The notes under the pieces: generated by a model
Told to the model about the DNA's origin: nothing
Databases searched by the model: none
What the model saw: the letters and a program-made list of their open reading frames with translations, nothing else
Translations under genes and position numbers: made by a program
Shown: positions 1 to 8,966 of the stretch, one piece after another
Layout of the letters: every line of letters starts with the position of its first letter
Position numbering within the stretch: the stretch's first letter is position 1
DNA from: UBA4416 sp964543545
GTDB taxonomy: Bacteria; Bacteroidota; Bacteroidia; B-17B0; Aurantibacillaceae
Length of the DNA: 64,000 nucleotides
Assembly: GCA_964543545.1 (NCBI GenBank)
Contig: CAZIYT010000006.1
Location: 79,852 to 143,851 of the forward strand
Direction of reading: 5' to 3'

Positions 1-1
1 T

Positions 2-3000
2 TCCGTGCCTTATACGGATAACACCAATTTAAATGGTGGCCCGGCTATTACCAATTATTACTGGGATTTTGATAATAACGGGATTGTAGACAACACAACG
101 GCAAATCCAACTTACGCCTTTCCCGGCCCCGGAACCTATACGACCAAATTGAAAGTATCGAACGGAGGCTGCCTCGACAGTATCAATAAAACAATTACGA
201 TTGTTTCGGGACCAACTGCCAACTTTAACCTTGTCAATAACTGCCTGAACGCCGTTTCCAACTTCACGAGCACGAGTACCCCGACAGCGGCCATTGTGTC
301 GCAGGTCTGGAACTGGGGCGACGGAACACCGAATGGAAGCGGCACATCGCCGGGTCATACCTTCGTAACGCCGGGACCACATACGGTGAAGCTGGTCGTG
401 ACCCACTCATCGCTCTGCAAGGATTCCATCAGTAAGGTCATTACCATCTATCCTAACCCGGTGATCAGCTTTACGGCGGCCAATGTGTGTATGGGTACTG
501 CTGTCAGCTTTACCAATACATCCAGCATTACAACAGGAACATTGGGCTACGCCTGGGATTTCGACAATAATGGCACCACCGATAACACAACACAGTCTCC
601 GGCGAATGCCTATGCGGCGCCGGGTACTTATACAGTAGAGCTCAAGGCAACAAGTGCCAATAATTGCCGGGATAGCTCGACTATTGCGGTAAAGGTCAAC
701 ACCCTTCCAACCGCAACCTTTACGCCCATCAATGCCTGTATCGGTAATACAATTACCCTGAACAACACTTCGGGTGTGCCTAACCCCGACAACATCAGCC
801 AGTACAGTTGGAATTTCGGAGCGGGGGCCACTCCTGCGGCAAGCACGAATCAGAATCCGCCTTCGTTGACCTATGCTATCAGTGGCACACAGACCATTAC
901 GCTGAACATCACTGCCAACACAACCTGTACGGCCAGTATCACCAAAACGGTATCAGTGTATCCAAGTCCTGTGGCTAATTTCAGCGCCACAGCCGTTTGC
1001 CAGGCTACGCAAACCGCCTTCACCGATTTGTCTACCACAGGTGTGGGCGCCATCACTTCCTGGAGCTGGGATTATACGAATGACGGCACGCCCGATAATG
1101 CTACTCAGAATCCCGCCTTTAGCTATCCGGCTTCGGGAACCTATACCGCCTGGCTGCAGGTAAGCACCAGCAATGGCTGCAGCAATACCTTTACCCTTCC
1201 GGTGAACGTGTGGGGCCATACTATTCCCAATTTTACGCCCGATAATGTTTGCTACGGCACGGCTACAACATTTACCAACCTGACCAATACAACCACCAAT
1301 GCCAACGTGGGCAGCGCCCCTGCTTACAGCTGGTCTTTTGCCGATGGCAGCCCTAATGACAACAGCATCAGCCCGCTGCATACCTACACGTTGGGGGCCA
1401 ATGGCAACGCCACTTATAACGTGACGCTGACGGCAACCAGCAGTCACAACTGCGTGGATAACATCGTGAAGGCAGTGAATGTGTATGCTCTTCCTACAGC
1501 CGCCTTTACGTCCAATACGGTGTGCCTTGGCAGCGCTTCTCAAATGACCGATGCGAGCACAGGAAACGGAAACGCCCTGAACAATTACCAGTGGGACTTT
1601 TTAAGCAACGGGACCATCGATGCCACCGGCATCTCCAATCCGAATTTCACCTTTCCGGCTTTTGGTGCCAATGCCGTGAGCTATACGGTATCCACCACGC
1701 CGGTAGTGGGATTGACCTGCTCCAACATCATCAGCACGCTCACTGTGTATGTTGATCCTAACCCGGTGCCTGACTTTACCTTTGTAAACACCTGCATCAA
1801 TGCTCAGCCCAATACCTTCGACGGCAGTAGCAGCACCATAGCTGTGGGAACCAACACGAGCTATGCCTGGGCCTATGGTGATGGGGCTACCGGCAACGGG
1901 CAACTAACCAGCCATACGTATAACAGCGCAGGAACTTATAATGCGACGCTGACCGTGGTCTCCAACAAAGGCTGCGTGAAAACGGTGGTGAAGCAAACCG
2001 AAGTTTATCAAAAACCGATCATGAACATCAGCAGTTCCGGTGCCTGCGCAGGCGCTGCCATGAGCTTTACCGCGAACCAGCAACCCGGCAGCGGTACCGT
2101 CACGGATTGGTATTGGGACTATAATAACAACATCAGCACGATAGAAGCCACCGGCCAGCAGATCGTGAGCTATGTCTATCCGGCGGCCGGCAATCAGAGC
2201 ATCGGCCTGGTAACTATTTCCAACCCGGGGCAGTGCCGCGATACCATCCGCAAAGCCGTGTATGTCAATTATAATCCTGTGGCGATCTTTGCGGCAGATG
2301 ATCCCGATGGCTGCAGCACACACTGTGTGACCTTTACCGATGCCTCTACGGTTACAGGCCCCGCGCACATTACCAGCTGGGAATGGAGCCTCGGCGATGG
2401 CGGCAGCCCGGTGTCATCATCCAGCAACGCACCGCAATCGCACTGCTATACTAATACTACCGGCAACCAGCTGAAATACTATGATGTGAAGCTGGTGGTG
2501 GTGACCGACAGCGGTTGTACCAATACCAAAGACAACAAAGCCATGATCACCGTGTACCCTGTTCCTGCAGCGGCCTACGAGATCAACCCTGATCCGGGCA
2601 ATGTGGTGGAGCCGCTCGAGTACTTTACCAACTACTCGGTAAACTACAGCAAATGGTACTGGAGCTTTGGAGACGGGCCATTCAAGAGCGATTCGGTAAA
2701 TGTGAACCCAACGCATTTTTACAACAGCGAAACCGCCCAGACTTATTACACCAACCTGATTGTGGTTAACCAATACGGTTGCAGCGATACAGCATTTGTA
2801 TCCATAGAGATAGGGCCTGAGTTTGCCTTTTACATTCCTAACGCCTTTACGCCTGCCAACAGCGATAATATCAATGACCTGTTCTCCGGCAAAGGCATCG
2901 GTATCGAGAAATACGACATGTGGATCTTCGACCGCTGGGGCGAAATGATCTACTATACCGACGATATTGCCAAAGGCTGGAATGGTAAGAAAAGCGGAAA

Positions 3001-3103
3001 ATCCGAGGAAGTGCAGCAGGACGTGTATGTGTGGAAAGTGAAGATCAAGGATGTGCTGGGCAGGAGCCACGCTTATGTGGGCCATGTAACCTTATTACGA
3101 TAG
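2..3103 (+). CDS. PKD-repeat cell-surface adhesin with type B T9SS sorting domain (3' part)
   Basis: The reading frame is open from the window edge, so the N-terminus and signal peptide lie upstream; 1,033 residues are visible. They consist of about ten PKD-like units of roughly 90 residues, each with a WDF/WxWGDG-type core and a closing Y-x-x-x-G-x-Y/H-T-V strand, and conserved Cys residues near unit starts. The last ~90 residues (FYIPNAFTPAN, then FDRWGEMIY, ending HVTLLR) match the gliding-motility-associated C-terminal domain used as a type B sorting signal of the type IX secretion system. The protein is therefore expected to be exported through T9SS and held at or shed from the surface, as known for SprB-like adhesins. 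Ligand unknown. A GTG at 5 is not a credible start because homology continues before it. Confidence 0.93.
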   Translation, partial: SVPYTDNTNLNGGPAITNYYWDFDNNGIVDNTTANPTYAFPGPGTYTTKLKVSNGGCLDSINKTITIVSGPTANFNLVNNCLNAVSNFTSTSTPTAAIVSQVWNWGDGTPNGSGTSPGHTFVTPGPHTVKLVVTHSSLCKDSISKVITIYPNPVISFTAANVCMGTAVSFTNTSSITTGTLGYAWDFDNNGTTDNTTQSPANAYAAPGTYTVELKATSANNCRDSSTIAVKVNTLPTATFTPINACIGNTITLNNTSGVPNPDNISQYSWNFGAGATPAASTNQNPPSLTYAISGTQTITLNITANTTCTASITKTVSVYPSPVANFSATAVCQATQTAFTDLSTTGVGAITSWSWDYTNDGTPDNATQNPAFSYPASGTYTAWLQVSTSNGCSNTFTLPVNVWGHTIPNFTPDNVCYGTATTFTNLTNTTTNANVGSAPAYSWSFADGSPNDNSISPLHTYTLGANGNATYNVTLTATSSHNCVDNIVKAVNVYALPTAAFTSNTVCLGSASQMTDASTGNGNALNNYQWDFLSNGTIDATGISNPNFTFPAFGANAVSYTVSTTPVVGLTCSNIISTLTVYVDPNPVPDFTFVNTCINAQPNTFDGSSSTIAVGTNTSYAWAYGDGATGNGQLTSHTYNSAGTYNATLTVVSNKGCVKTVVKQTEVYQKPIMNISSSGACAGAAMSFTANQQPGSGTVTDWYWDYNNNISTIEATGQQIVSYVYPAAGNQSIGLVTISNPGQCRDTIRKAVYVNYNPVAIFAADDPDGCSTHCVTFTDASTVTGPAHITSWEWSLGDGGSPVSSSSNAPQSHCYTNTTGNQLKYYDVKLVVVTDSGCTNTKDNKAMITVYPVPAAAYEINPDPGNVVEPLEYFTNYSVNYSKWYWSFGDGPFKSDSVNVNPTHFYNSETAQTYYTNLIVVNQYGCSDTAFVSIEIGPEFAFYIPNAFTPANSDNINDLFSGKGIGIEKYDMWIFDRWGEMIYYTDDIAKGWNGKKSGKSEEVQQDVYVWKVKIKDVLGRSHAYVGHVTLLR

Positions 3104-3118
3104 CATTCATTATTTAAG

Positions 3119-3151
3119 AAGCCCGTTGCAGCAGCCTGTGACGGGCTTTTT
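3119..3151 (+). terminator. Intrinsic terminator of the PKD adhesin gene
   Basis: GCCCGT (3121-3126) pairs with ACGGGC (3141-3146), flanked by AA/TT pairs and followed by five T. It begins 16 bp after the adhesin stop codon. Confidence 0.8.
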
Positions 3152-3501
3152 GCGTTCCGTTTTCTTCCCGCCATTATCTGGAACAGTTTCCTGCAGAGCC
3201 ACGCTGATGAATAGGCAGAGGCTCGTAGAAAAGATATAATTTTAAGACTACAAATCTGCGCAACTCTGCAGGACCATTAAAACAGCTCTCGGGTTACACT
3301 GATGGTCTTACCGGTATCTCATCAGAATCCTGCTCTGATTTGTATTATCTGCGCGACCCGCGTTCCATTGCCTCTGCGGTTAAAAATTAAACCACACTAA
3401 ACACTTCCTTTCCTTATCTGTTATTGTTAAATAAAATAGACATGCAAACCCTGTGGGATTAACTAAAAAACGGTAATTTCGCTCATCTAAAAAAACAGAC
3501 T
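3152..3501. other. Intergenic region with degenerate CTCTGCG-type text
   Basis: No ORF of note. From about 3245 to 3390 the sequence contains phrases such as 'ctgcgcaactctgcag', 'atctgcgcgacccgcgttcc' and 'cctctgcggttaaa', which recur in other gaps of this window (about 8967, 13385, 24355, 39527 and 39677). The last 30 bp hold a possible -7 element TAATTTCG (3474-3481), one base from TAnnTTTG, 20 bp ahead of the pruA start. Confidence 0.5.
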
Positions 3502-5133
3502 ATGCCAAAAGGAATTTTCAAAGTGCCCGTTGCGGTAAACGAACCTATAAAGAATTATGCTCCGGGAAGTCCGGAAAGGAAAGAATTACAGGCTATGCTG
3601 GCCGAGCTGCGCAGCAAGGAGATCAACATCCCGATGTACATCGGGGCAGAGGAAGTGGAGAGCAACGTCCTGGTACGCATACACCCGCCGCATGATCACC
3701 AGCACGTGCTGGGGCATTTTCATAAAAGCGATAAAACACATATTGAGCAGGCCATTACGGCCGCACTGGCAGCCAAGGAAAAGTGGGCTAACCTGAGCTG
3801 GGAGCACAGGGCGAGTATCTTCCTGAAAGCAGCCGAACTTATTGCCGGCCCCTACAGGGCTAAGCTGAATGCCGCCACCATGTTGGGTCAGAGCAAGAGT
3901 GCTTACCAGGCAGAGATCGACAGCGCCTGCGAGATCATCGACTTCCTGCGCTTCAACGTGCAATACATGACCGAAATTTATGCCGAGCAGCCTATCTCTT
4001 CACCGGGCGTATGGAACCGCCTGGAGTGGAGGCCGCTCGAAGGTTTTATTTATGCTTTAACGCCCTTCAACTTCACCGCTATTGCCGGCAACCTGCCAAG
4101 CAGCTGCGCAATGATGGGAAATGTGGTGGTTTGGAAGCCTAGCAATACCCAGGTATACAGCGCCAACGTGTTGATGGAGGTATTTAAGAAAGCAGGTGTT
4201 CCGGATGGGGTCATCAACCTGATTTACCCAAGCGGCCCCGATGCAGCGGAAGTGATCTTCAACCACAGGGATTTTGCAGGTATTCACTTTACAGGCAGCA
4301 CCGAAGTATTCCAGAACATCTGGCAAACGATCGGAAATAACATTCACAAATACCGCTCGTACCCACGCATTGTAGGCGAAACAGGCGGTAAGGATTTTAT
4401 CATGGCGCATAAATCGGCTGAGGCCAAGTCCTTGGCAGTGGCTATTACGCGCGGTGCTTTCGAATACCAGGGACAAAAATGTTCTGCGGCTTCCCGTGTC
4501 TACATCCCGTCCAATTTATGGGAAGAGGTGAAAGGCTATATCCTGGCGGATCTGAAAGATATGAAAATGGGCCCGACCGAAGATTTTACCAATTTCATCA
4601 ATGCCGTGATCGATGAGAAGAGCTTTGATAAATTAGCGAAGTACATCGACAATGCGAAGAAGGATAAAAATGTAGAGATCATTGCCGGCGGTAATTATGA
4701 TAAATCGAAAGGCTACTTTATCGAGCCGACGATCATTCAAACCAAAGACCCGAAATACGTAACCATGTGCGAAGAGCTGTTTGGCCCGGTATTGACGGTA
4801 TATGTGTATGACGCGAATAAATTTGAGGAGACGCTGGAAATTGTGGATTCGACATCGCCTTATGCCTTAACAGGCTCTATCCTGGCACAGGACCGCTATG
4901 CGATTGAGCTCGCTACCAAAAAGCTGAGCAATGCTGCCGGCAACTTCTACATCAACGATAAGTGTACTGGTGCTGTGGTGGGTCAGCAACCTTTCGGTGG
5001 CGCCCGCGGTAGCGGAACCAACGATAAGGCAGGTGCCAAGATCAACCTGCTGCGTTGGGTTTCTCCACGCACCATCAAAGAAACCTTTACGCCACCGACA
5101 GATTATAAATATCCGTTTTTACAGGCCGATTAA
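3502..5133 (+). CDS. pruA: L-glutamate gamma-semialdehyde dehydrogenase (1-pyrroline-5-carboxylate dehydrogenase)
   Basis: This 543-residue aldehyde dehydrogenase catalyses the NAD-dependent oxidation of glutamate semialdehyde to glutamate, the second step of proline degradation, in the cytoplasm. Visible hallmarks are the cofactor-binding stretch TPFNFTAIAGNLPS (187-200), FTGS (263-266), the general base in VGETGGKD (Glu293) and the catalytic cysteine in GQKCSAASR (Cys327). Length and the long N-terminal arm fit the ALDH4/single-function P5C dehydrogenase family and not the bifunctional PutA. No proline dehydrogenase gene is adjacent, so the pathway partner lies elsewhere. The ATG at 3502 is preceded by an A-rich stretch typical of this phylum. 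A perfect terminator follows, so the gene is probably monocistronic. Confidence 0.95.
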   Translation: MPKGIFKVPVAVNEPIKNYAPGSPERKELQAMLAELRSKEINIPMYIGAEEVESNVLVRIHPPHDHQHVLGHFHKSDKTHIEQAITAALAAKEKWANLSWEHRASIFLKAAELIAGPYRAKLNAATMLGQSKSAYQAEIDSACEIIDFLRFNVQYMTEIYAEQPISSPGVWNRLEWRPLEGFIYALTPFNFTAIAGNLPSSCAMMGNVVVWKPSNTQVYSANVLMEVFKKAGVPDGVINLIYPSGPDAAEVIFNHRDFAGIHFTGSTEVFQNIWQTIGNNIHKYRSYPRIVGETGGKDFIMAHKSAEAKSLAVAITRGAFEYQGQKCSAASRVYIPSNLWEEVKGYILADLKDMKMGPTEDFTNFINAVIDEKSFDKLAKYIDNAKKDKNVEIIAGGNYDKSKGYFIEPTIIQTKDPKYVTMCEELFGPVLTVYVYDANKFEETLEIVDSTSPYALTGSILAQDRYAIELATKKLSNAAGNFYINDKCTGAVVGQQPFGGARGSGTNDKAGAKINLLRWVSPRTIKETFTPPTDYKYPFLQAD

Positions 5134-5151
5134 TCGGTTTCATGTTTTCAG

Positions 5152-5183
5152 AAAATCCCGCCCTAAGCCGGCGGGATTTTTTT
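5152..5183 (+). terminator. Intrinsic terminator after pruA
   Basis: A perfect 11-bp stem AAAATCCCGCC (5152-5162) / GGCGGGATTTT (5170-5180) with a 7-nt loop is followed by more T residues. Confidence 0.92.
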
Positions 5184-5216
5184 ATGCCGGAAAGTGAAAT
5201 GTTAAATGTTAAAATG

Positions 5217-5224
5217 TATATTTG
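5217..5224 (+). promoter_or_regulatory. -7 promoter element of the STAS-like gene
   Basis: TATATTTG matches the Bacteroidota -7 consensus TAnnTTTG. It overlaps the upstream TTG at 5222, which supports translation from ATG 5258. No convincing -33 TTG is seen. Confidence 0.55.
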
Positions 5225-5257
5225 TTCGAATTAAACTTATATACGTCCTCAAAAAAC

Positions 5258-5641
5258 ATGTCTTCATCTAATACGGCCTCCTTTAAAAATTTTAGATTGA
5301 TCAAGCATGCGGACCTATACGAGATAGACGTTTTCGCTAATTCGGAGTTCGGTATTAAAGAGTTACGACAATTGATCGATGTTCAGAAAGGGATGGGAGG
5401 AGACCGCCTGCCGGTATTGGTACTGTGCGGTGAGTATACAACCTCCGACATCAGTTTTTTAAAGCATCTTTCCAAAAACGGGAATGATCCCTATTCGAGC
5501 GCAGATGCCTTTGTGATCCAGTCCATTGCGCAGAAGCTGGTTGCCAATTTTTATATCAAGATGGTGAGGCCCGAGCGTCCCACGAAATTCTTTACCAGCA
5601 AGGAAGACGCGCTGAAATGGCTGAGGCAGTTTATGTCATAA
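5258..5641 (+). CDS. STAS/SpoIIAA-like small protein
   Basis: This is a 127-residue soluble protein with no signal peptide or membrane segment. An alternating pattern (a beta strand around YEIDVFA, a helix IKELRQLIDVQKGM, a strand LPVLVLCG, later a KLVANFYIKM strand/helix) and the closing FFTSKEDALKWLRQF helix are what one sees in Bacteroidota proteins of the STAS/SEC14-like DUF7793 type. In that family 'F.s.eeAl.WL' near the end is typical. Function is unknown; a regulatory binding module is only an inference. The start was moved from TTG 5222 to ATG 5258 because the -7 element overlaps the former. The next gene starts 21 bp after this stop, so the two are probably co-transcribed. Confidence 0.75.
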   Translation: MSSSNTASFKNFRLIKHADLYEIDVFANSEFGIKELRQLIDVQKGMGGDRLPVLVLCGEYTTSDISFLKHLSKNGNDPYSSADAFVIQSIAQKLVANFYIKMVRPERPTKFFTSKEDALKWLRQFMS

Positions 5642-5661
5642 ATTGCGTATCTTTAGCCGTC

Positions 5662-6306
5662 TTGAAAAAACTTTTAGCCATACTGTTTCTCATTCCACTG
5701 GTGCTGTGCAGCCAGGAAAAATCCAATACCTTTAACCTCCTTGTGACAGCCGGCGTGACACCCTCGCAGGTGCATGGCGATGCTTACAGCGGCTTCCATA
5801 AGCTGGGAGCTATGGGTGGAGTGGGGGTGGAAACCGTGTTTTCCGATAAATGGAGCGCAAACCTGTCGTTCTGGTTCATTCAGAAAGGCGCGCGCAAGAA
5901 CCAGAATGCGGAAAAAAACGACCTCACCTATTACTACCTGAACATGAATTACCTCGAAGTACCGGTCATGGTGGTATACAAGCAAAAGAAATTTTTATTT
6001 GATGCGGGCGTTTCAGCCGGCTACCTGATCAATTACTACGAAGGCTCGGAGGCCGGGAACCTCACGGGCATGTATCCTTTCCTCAAGTTTGAGTATTCCG
6101 TGAAGGTCGGCCTGGGCTATGCCATCACACCAAAGTGGTCGGTAAACCTCAGGAGCAGTAATTCATTCATTACCACCAGGCCAAACCGCACCAGGCAGGC
6201 TATTTATTTCAACAATATCATTGCCCGTACGTTTAACAAAGGCTATTACAACAATATCCTGGAATTTGCAGTTACCTACAGGATCCGGACCAAAAAAGCA
6301 TCATAA
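5662..6306 (+). CDS. Outer-membrane beta-barrel protein (porin-like/PorT-like family)
   Basis: A 214-residue exported protein. Starting at TTG 5662 gives the signal peptide KKLLAILFLIPLVLCSQ followed by repeated amphipathic strands: NTFNLLVTAGVT, MGGVGVETVF, WSANLSFWFIQKG, YLNMNYLEVPVMVVYK, FLFDAGVSAGYLINYY, VKVGLGYAITPKWSVNLRS and a terminal FAVTYRI. This pattern and length fit the outer-membrane beta-barrel domain common in Bacteroidota. A longer reading from ATG 5617 would overlap the previous gene and put non-signal residues in front of the signal peptide, so I disfavour it. Substrate and role are unknown. ubiX starts 4 bp after the stop. Confidence 0.82.
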   Translation: MKKLLAILFLIPLVLCSQEKSNTFNLLVTAGVTPSQVHGDAYSGFHKLGAMGGVGVETVFSDKWSANLSFWFIQKGARKNQNAEKNDLTYYYLNMNYLEVPVMVVYKQKKFLFDAGVSAGYLINYYEGSEAGNLTGMYPFLKFEYSVKVGLGYAITPKWSVNLRSSNSFITTRPNRTRQAIYFNNIIARTFNKGYYNNILEFAVTYRIRTKKAS

Positions 6307-6310
6307 GACC

Positions 6311-6880
6311 GTGGCAGAAAAAAATAAGATCATTGTAGCGATTACCGGAGCCAGCGGCAGCATCTATGCTAAGGTGCTGCTCGATAAATTAGCGAAGCTA
6401 TCGGACCAGGTAGAGAAAGTAGGAATCGTGATGAGCGATAACGCTAAGGATGTGTGGAAGCATGAGCTTGGCAATGAGGATTACAAGAGCTATACGGATT
6501 TTACTTTTTACGGGAAGATGGATTTTTATGCACCCTTTGCTTCCGGCTCGGCAAAATACAAGACCATGATCGTTTGCCCCTGCAGCATGGGAACGATGGC
6601 CCGCATCGCCTCCGGGGTCAGCAATGACCTCGCCACCCGCGCTGCCGATGTCATCCTGAAGGAAAGACGGAAGCTCATTCTTGCGGTGCGCGATACGCCC
6701 TATAGCCTCATCCATATCAATAACATGAAAGCCGTTACGGAGGCCGGTGGTATCATCTGCCCGGCATCTCCTTCTTTTTACAGCAAGCCTTCCACCTTCG
6801 AAGAGCTGGCCGCCACCGTTGCCGATCGCATCCTCGATCTGGCAGGACTAAACATCGATAGCTACCGCTGGTCGGAATAA
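6311..6880 (+). CDS. ubiX: Flavin prenyltransferase UbiX
   Basis: UbiX joins a dimethylallyl group to FMN, making the prenylated flavin cofactor used by UbiD-type decarboxylases. The 189-residue sequence from GTG 6311 shows the flavin-binding start IIVAITGASGSIYAK (Gly13-Ser17), the central CPCSMGTMARIASGVSNDL stretch and the VRDTPYSLIHINNM motif of the family. Length is normal. Extending upstream to 6221 would overlap the barrel gene by 86 bp and add unrelated residues, so GTG 6311 is chosen. No ubiD gene is in the window. The reading frame follows the barrel gene by 4 bp and is probably transcribed with it. Confidence 0.93.
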   Translation: MAEKNKIIVAITGASGSIYAKVLLDKLAKLSDQVEKVGIVMSDNAKDVWKHELGNEDYKSYTDFTFYGKMDFYAPFASGSAKYKTMIVCPCSMGTMARIASGVSNDLATRAADVILKERRKLILAVRDTPYSLIHINNMKAVTEAGGIICPASPSFYSKPSTFEELAATVADRILDLAGLNIDSYRWSE

Positions 6881-6929
6881 GGGAAAATACTGTACTGTTA
6901 TAGAGAATTACAATGTCGAAGCTTTGACA

Positions 6930-6984
6930 CGATGGTTTCGAGAGCCTCAACCATCGATTCGTTGACTGAGGCTCTCGAAGTCAA
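6930..6984. repeat. Twin-hairpin intergenic element, copy A
   Basis: Hairpin 1 has stem CGATGGT (6930-6936)/ACCATCG (6950-6956) closing the loop TTCGAGAGCCTCA. Hairpin 2 has stem TTGAC (6962-6966)/GTCAA (6980-6984) closing the loop TGAGGCTCTCGAA. The two 13-nt loops are perfect reverse complements. It lies between the convergent ubiX and mscS genes. Copies B (13900-13952) and C (17954-18032) share the loops but not the stems. Confidence 0.8.
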
Positions 6985-7022
6985 TGAACGGACAAGCATG
7001 TCTTTCGCTATTTGTCCTTACA

Positions 7023-7835
7023 CTATGGATTCACCTTTGCCGGCGCCATCGCAATCTGGTTTTTGGAGAATACGCGCTTGGCGAGTTCCACCACTTCGGC
7101 ATTCACCTTACCATGATCGGCAGCCAGCGCATAAGGCTTAATCGCCAGCGTCACGCCATTGTCCACGATCTTCACGGCAGTCACTTCCGGCAAAGGATTT
7201 TTCAGGATATCCGGATGCTTCATCATCTCATCGATCAATAGATTTTTGACGAGGTCCACATCGTTGCTGGCAGCAATGGTCACATGCACATCGCTGCGCA
7301 AGGTCCCGTACTTGGTATGATTGACAATGGTGCCGTTGGAAACCGAACCATTAGGCAGGATAATGGTTTTAAGATCGCCGGTGAGGAGAATGGTGTTGAA
7401 GATCTGGATCTCTTTGACCGTACCGGTTTGGCCGAGCGCCTCGATGGTGTCGCCAACCTTATAAGGCTTGAAGATGAGAATGAGTACGCCCCCCGCAAAA
7501 TTAGATAAAGAGCCCTGTAAGGCCAGGCCTACCGCCAAACCGGCAGCACCGAGGATGGTCACAAAAGAGGTTGTGCCGATTCCCAGCATCCCGGCTACGG
7601 TTACAATCAGCACAATCTTCAGGCCAATGGAGATCAGGCTTTTGACGAAGGTGCGGATTGAGATCTCCAGGTCGCGCTTCTCCATTCTTCTGATGGCGAT
7701 CTTCGAAAAGCGGTTGATGAGCCACATCCCAATGATCAGGAACAGGAAAGCGCCGATCACGCGCGGCGTGTATTCTATGACATTGGCAATGAAGCGCTCG
7801 ATGTGCTGGTCTATTTTGGAGGTATAATTATTCAT
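7023..7835 (-). CDS. mscS: Small-conductance mechanosensitive channel (MscS family)
   Basis: A 270-residue inner-membrane channel that opens on membrane tension to release solutes in osmotic downshock. Three membrane segments are visible (about 25-42, 65-88 and 91-125). The third is the Gly/Ala-rich pore helix with FVTILGAAGLAVGLALQGSL and then FAGGVLILIFKPY, the MscS signature. The beta domain VGDTIEALGQTGTVKEIQIFNTILLTGD and the ILPNGSV element follow. Length matches minimal MscS proteins. The product is oriented opposite to ubiX and divergent from the DUF4421 gene, with its promoter in the 47-bp gap. Confidence 0.94.
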   Translation of the reverse strand: MNNYTSKIDQHIERFIANVIEYTPRVIGAFLFLIIGMWLINRFSKIAIRRMEKRDLEISIRTFVKSLISIGLKIVLIVTVAGMLGIGTTSFVTILGAAGLAVGLALQGSLSNFAGGVLILIFKPYKVGDTIEALGQTGTVKEIQIFNTILLTGDLKTIILPNGSVSNGTIVNHTKYGTLRSDVHVTIAASNDVDLVKNLLIDEMMKHPDILKNPLPEVTAVKIVDNGVTLAIKPYALAADHGKVNAEVVELAKRVFSKNQIAMAPAKVNP

Positions 7836-7860
7836 ATTCCGGAAACGTTCTTTTCAGGGT

Positions 7861-7889
7861 CAAAATTATTATTTATTTTTATATGCAAA
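7861..7889 (-). promoter_or_regulatory. Promoter of mscS
   Basis: On the minus strand TAATTTTG (7868-7861) fits the -7 consensus and TTTG (7889-7886) sits 17 bp upstream as the -33 element. The start codon at 7835 follows at a short leader distance. Confidence 0.7.
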
Positions 7890-8953
7890 TTTATTTCCCC
7901 GTCTTGATGCCTCTGAACCGGTTGATATGGATTATTTTAGGCTTTGGTCCGCTTTTTATGCAGGCTCAGAGCTGGGATACCACCTATTACCGCAAGTATA
8001 GGGACAGGCTGGTGGTCTCCGTGTTTCAATCCGTAAGAACTTACGGGATGGACATTACACAAAAGCTTAATAAGGACAGTACCGGGCAATCGAAGGTGGC
8101 TTATAAAGCAGAAGCCAATAACATTACGGGCATCGAGCTCAATTACGATAAGCTGAACATTGCTATTGGCTTTAAGAGTACGGCCCCGCAAAACCAGGCA
8201 TCCAAAGGAGATACCAAGTATACCAACCTGGCGCTGAATGTGGGCGGCAACCGCTGGATCCTGGAGAACAGCTACCGCAGCTACACCGGGTTTTACAACA
8301 ACAATACGGTGTTTTACGATACCACGTTTAAGCGGGACGGTATTTATACACAATTGCCAACCCTGAAATCCGAAGCCTATAAAACCAAATTTCTCTTTTT
8401 TACCAATGCCAATAAATTTTCTTTTAAATCAGGGTATTCCTGCAGCCAGCGCCAGCTAAAGCCTGCCTTTAGCTTTGTGCTCACTGCCAACATTTATTAC
8501 AACCGCCTCAACTCCGACAGTTCCTTTATTCCTTTGCCCGTAAGGCATTACTACGACGATTACGGCAATGTGAACGGCCTGAATGTATTCGCGTTTTCCA
8601 TATATGGTGGGGGCAGCTTCAACCTTGTTCTCTGGAAAGCCTTCTTCCTGAACCTCACGCTCATCATCGGTCCGGAGGAGCAGTGGCGTACCTACCATTA
8701 CCAGGGCGAGCCGCCGAGGAATTTATTCTATACCTCCCTGTCAGGCGATTTCCGCTCTTCGATAGGCTTAAACTTTAAGAAATTTTTTGTGCTCTTTACC
8801 TCCAGCTCCGATTTCAGCTATTACAACAGCAATGTGATGGAATACTTTTCCAAGTACGGGGCGCTTAATTTCTCGATTGGTTACCGCTTCCGGATGAAGA
8901 CACCGAAGCCATACGCCCGCTTCCAGCAAAGTAAATTGTATAAAATGCTGTGA
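7883..8953 (+). CDS. DUF4421 family protein, predicted outer-membrane barrel
   Basis: A 356-residue exported protein. A hydrophobic leader (LIWIILGFGPLFMQAQS) ends at an MQAQS-type signal-peptidase site, and ATG 7907 (MPLNRL) is an alternative start. The body shows many strand pairs such as ITGIELNYDKLNIAIGFKS, TNLALNVGGNRWILENSYR and FFLNLTLIIGPEEQW, and ends with FSIGYRFRMKTPKPYARF. The DTTYY-near-N-terminus and long-barrel layout match DUF4421, a Bacteroidota family without known function. A second member is encoded at 24393-25583 on the other strand. Likely position is the outer membrane. Confidence 0.78.
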   Translation: MQIYFPVLMPLNRLIWIILGFGPLFMQAQSWDTTYYRKYRDRLVVSVFQSVRTYGMDITQKLNKDSTGQSKVAYKAEANNITGIELNYDKLNIAIGFKSTAPQNQASKGDTKYTNLALNVGGNRWILENSYRSYTGFYNNNTVFYDTTFKRDGIYTQLPTLKSEAYKTKFLFFTNANKFSFKSGYSCSQRQLKPAFSFVLTANIYYNRLNSDSSFIPLPVRHYYDDYGNVNGLNVFAFSIYGGGSFNLVLWKAFFLNLTLIIGPEEQWRTYHYQGEPPRNLFYTSLSGDFRSSIGLNFKKFFVLFTSSSDFSYYNSNVMEYFSKYGALNFSIGYRFRMKTPKPYARFQQSKLYKML

Positions 8954-8966
8954 TGAATTGTTAGGT

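Noticed and set aside
953..1543. 196-codon minus ORF within the PKD adhesin
   Set aside because: Low-complexity antisense of Thr/Asn-rich PKD repeats; no start context or domain.
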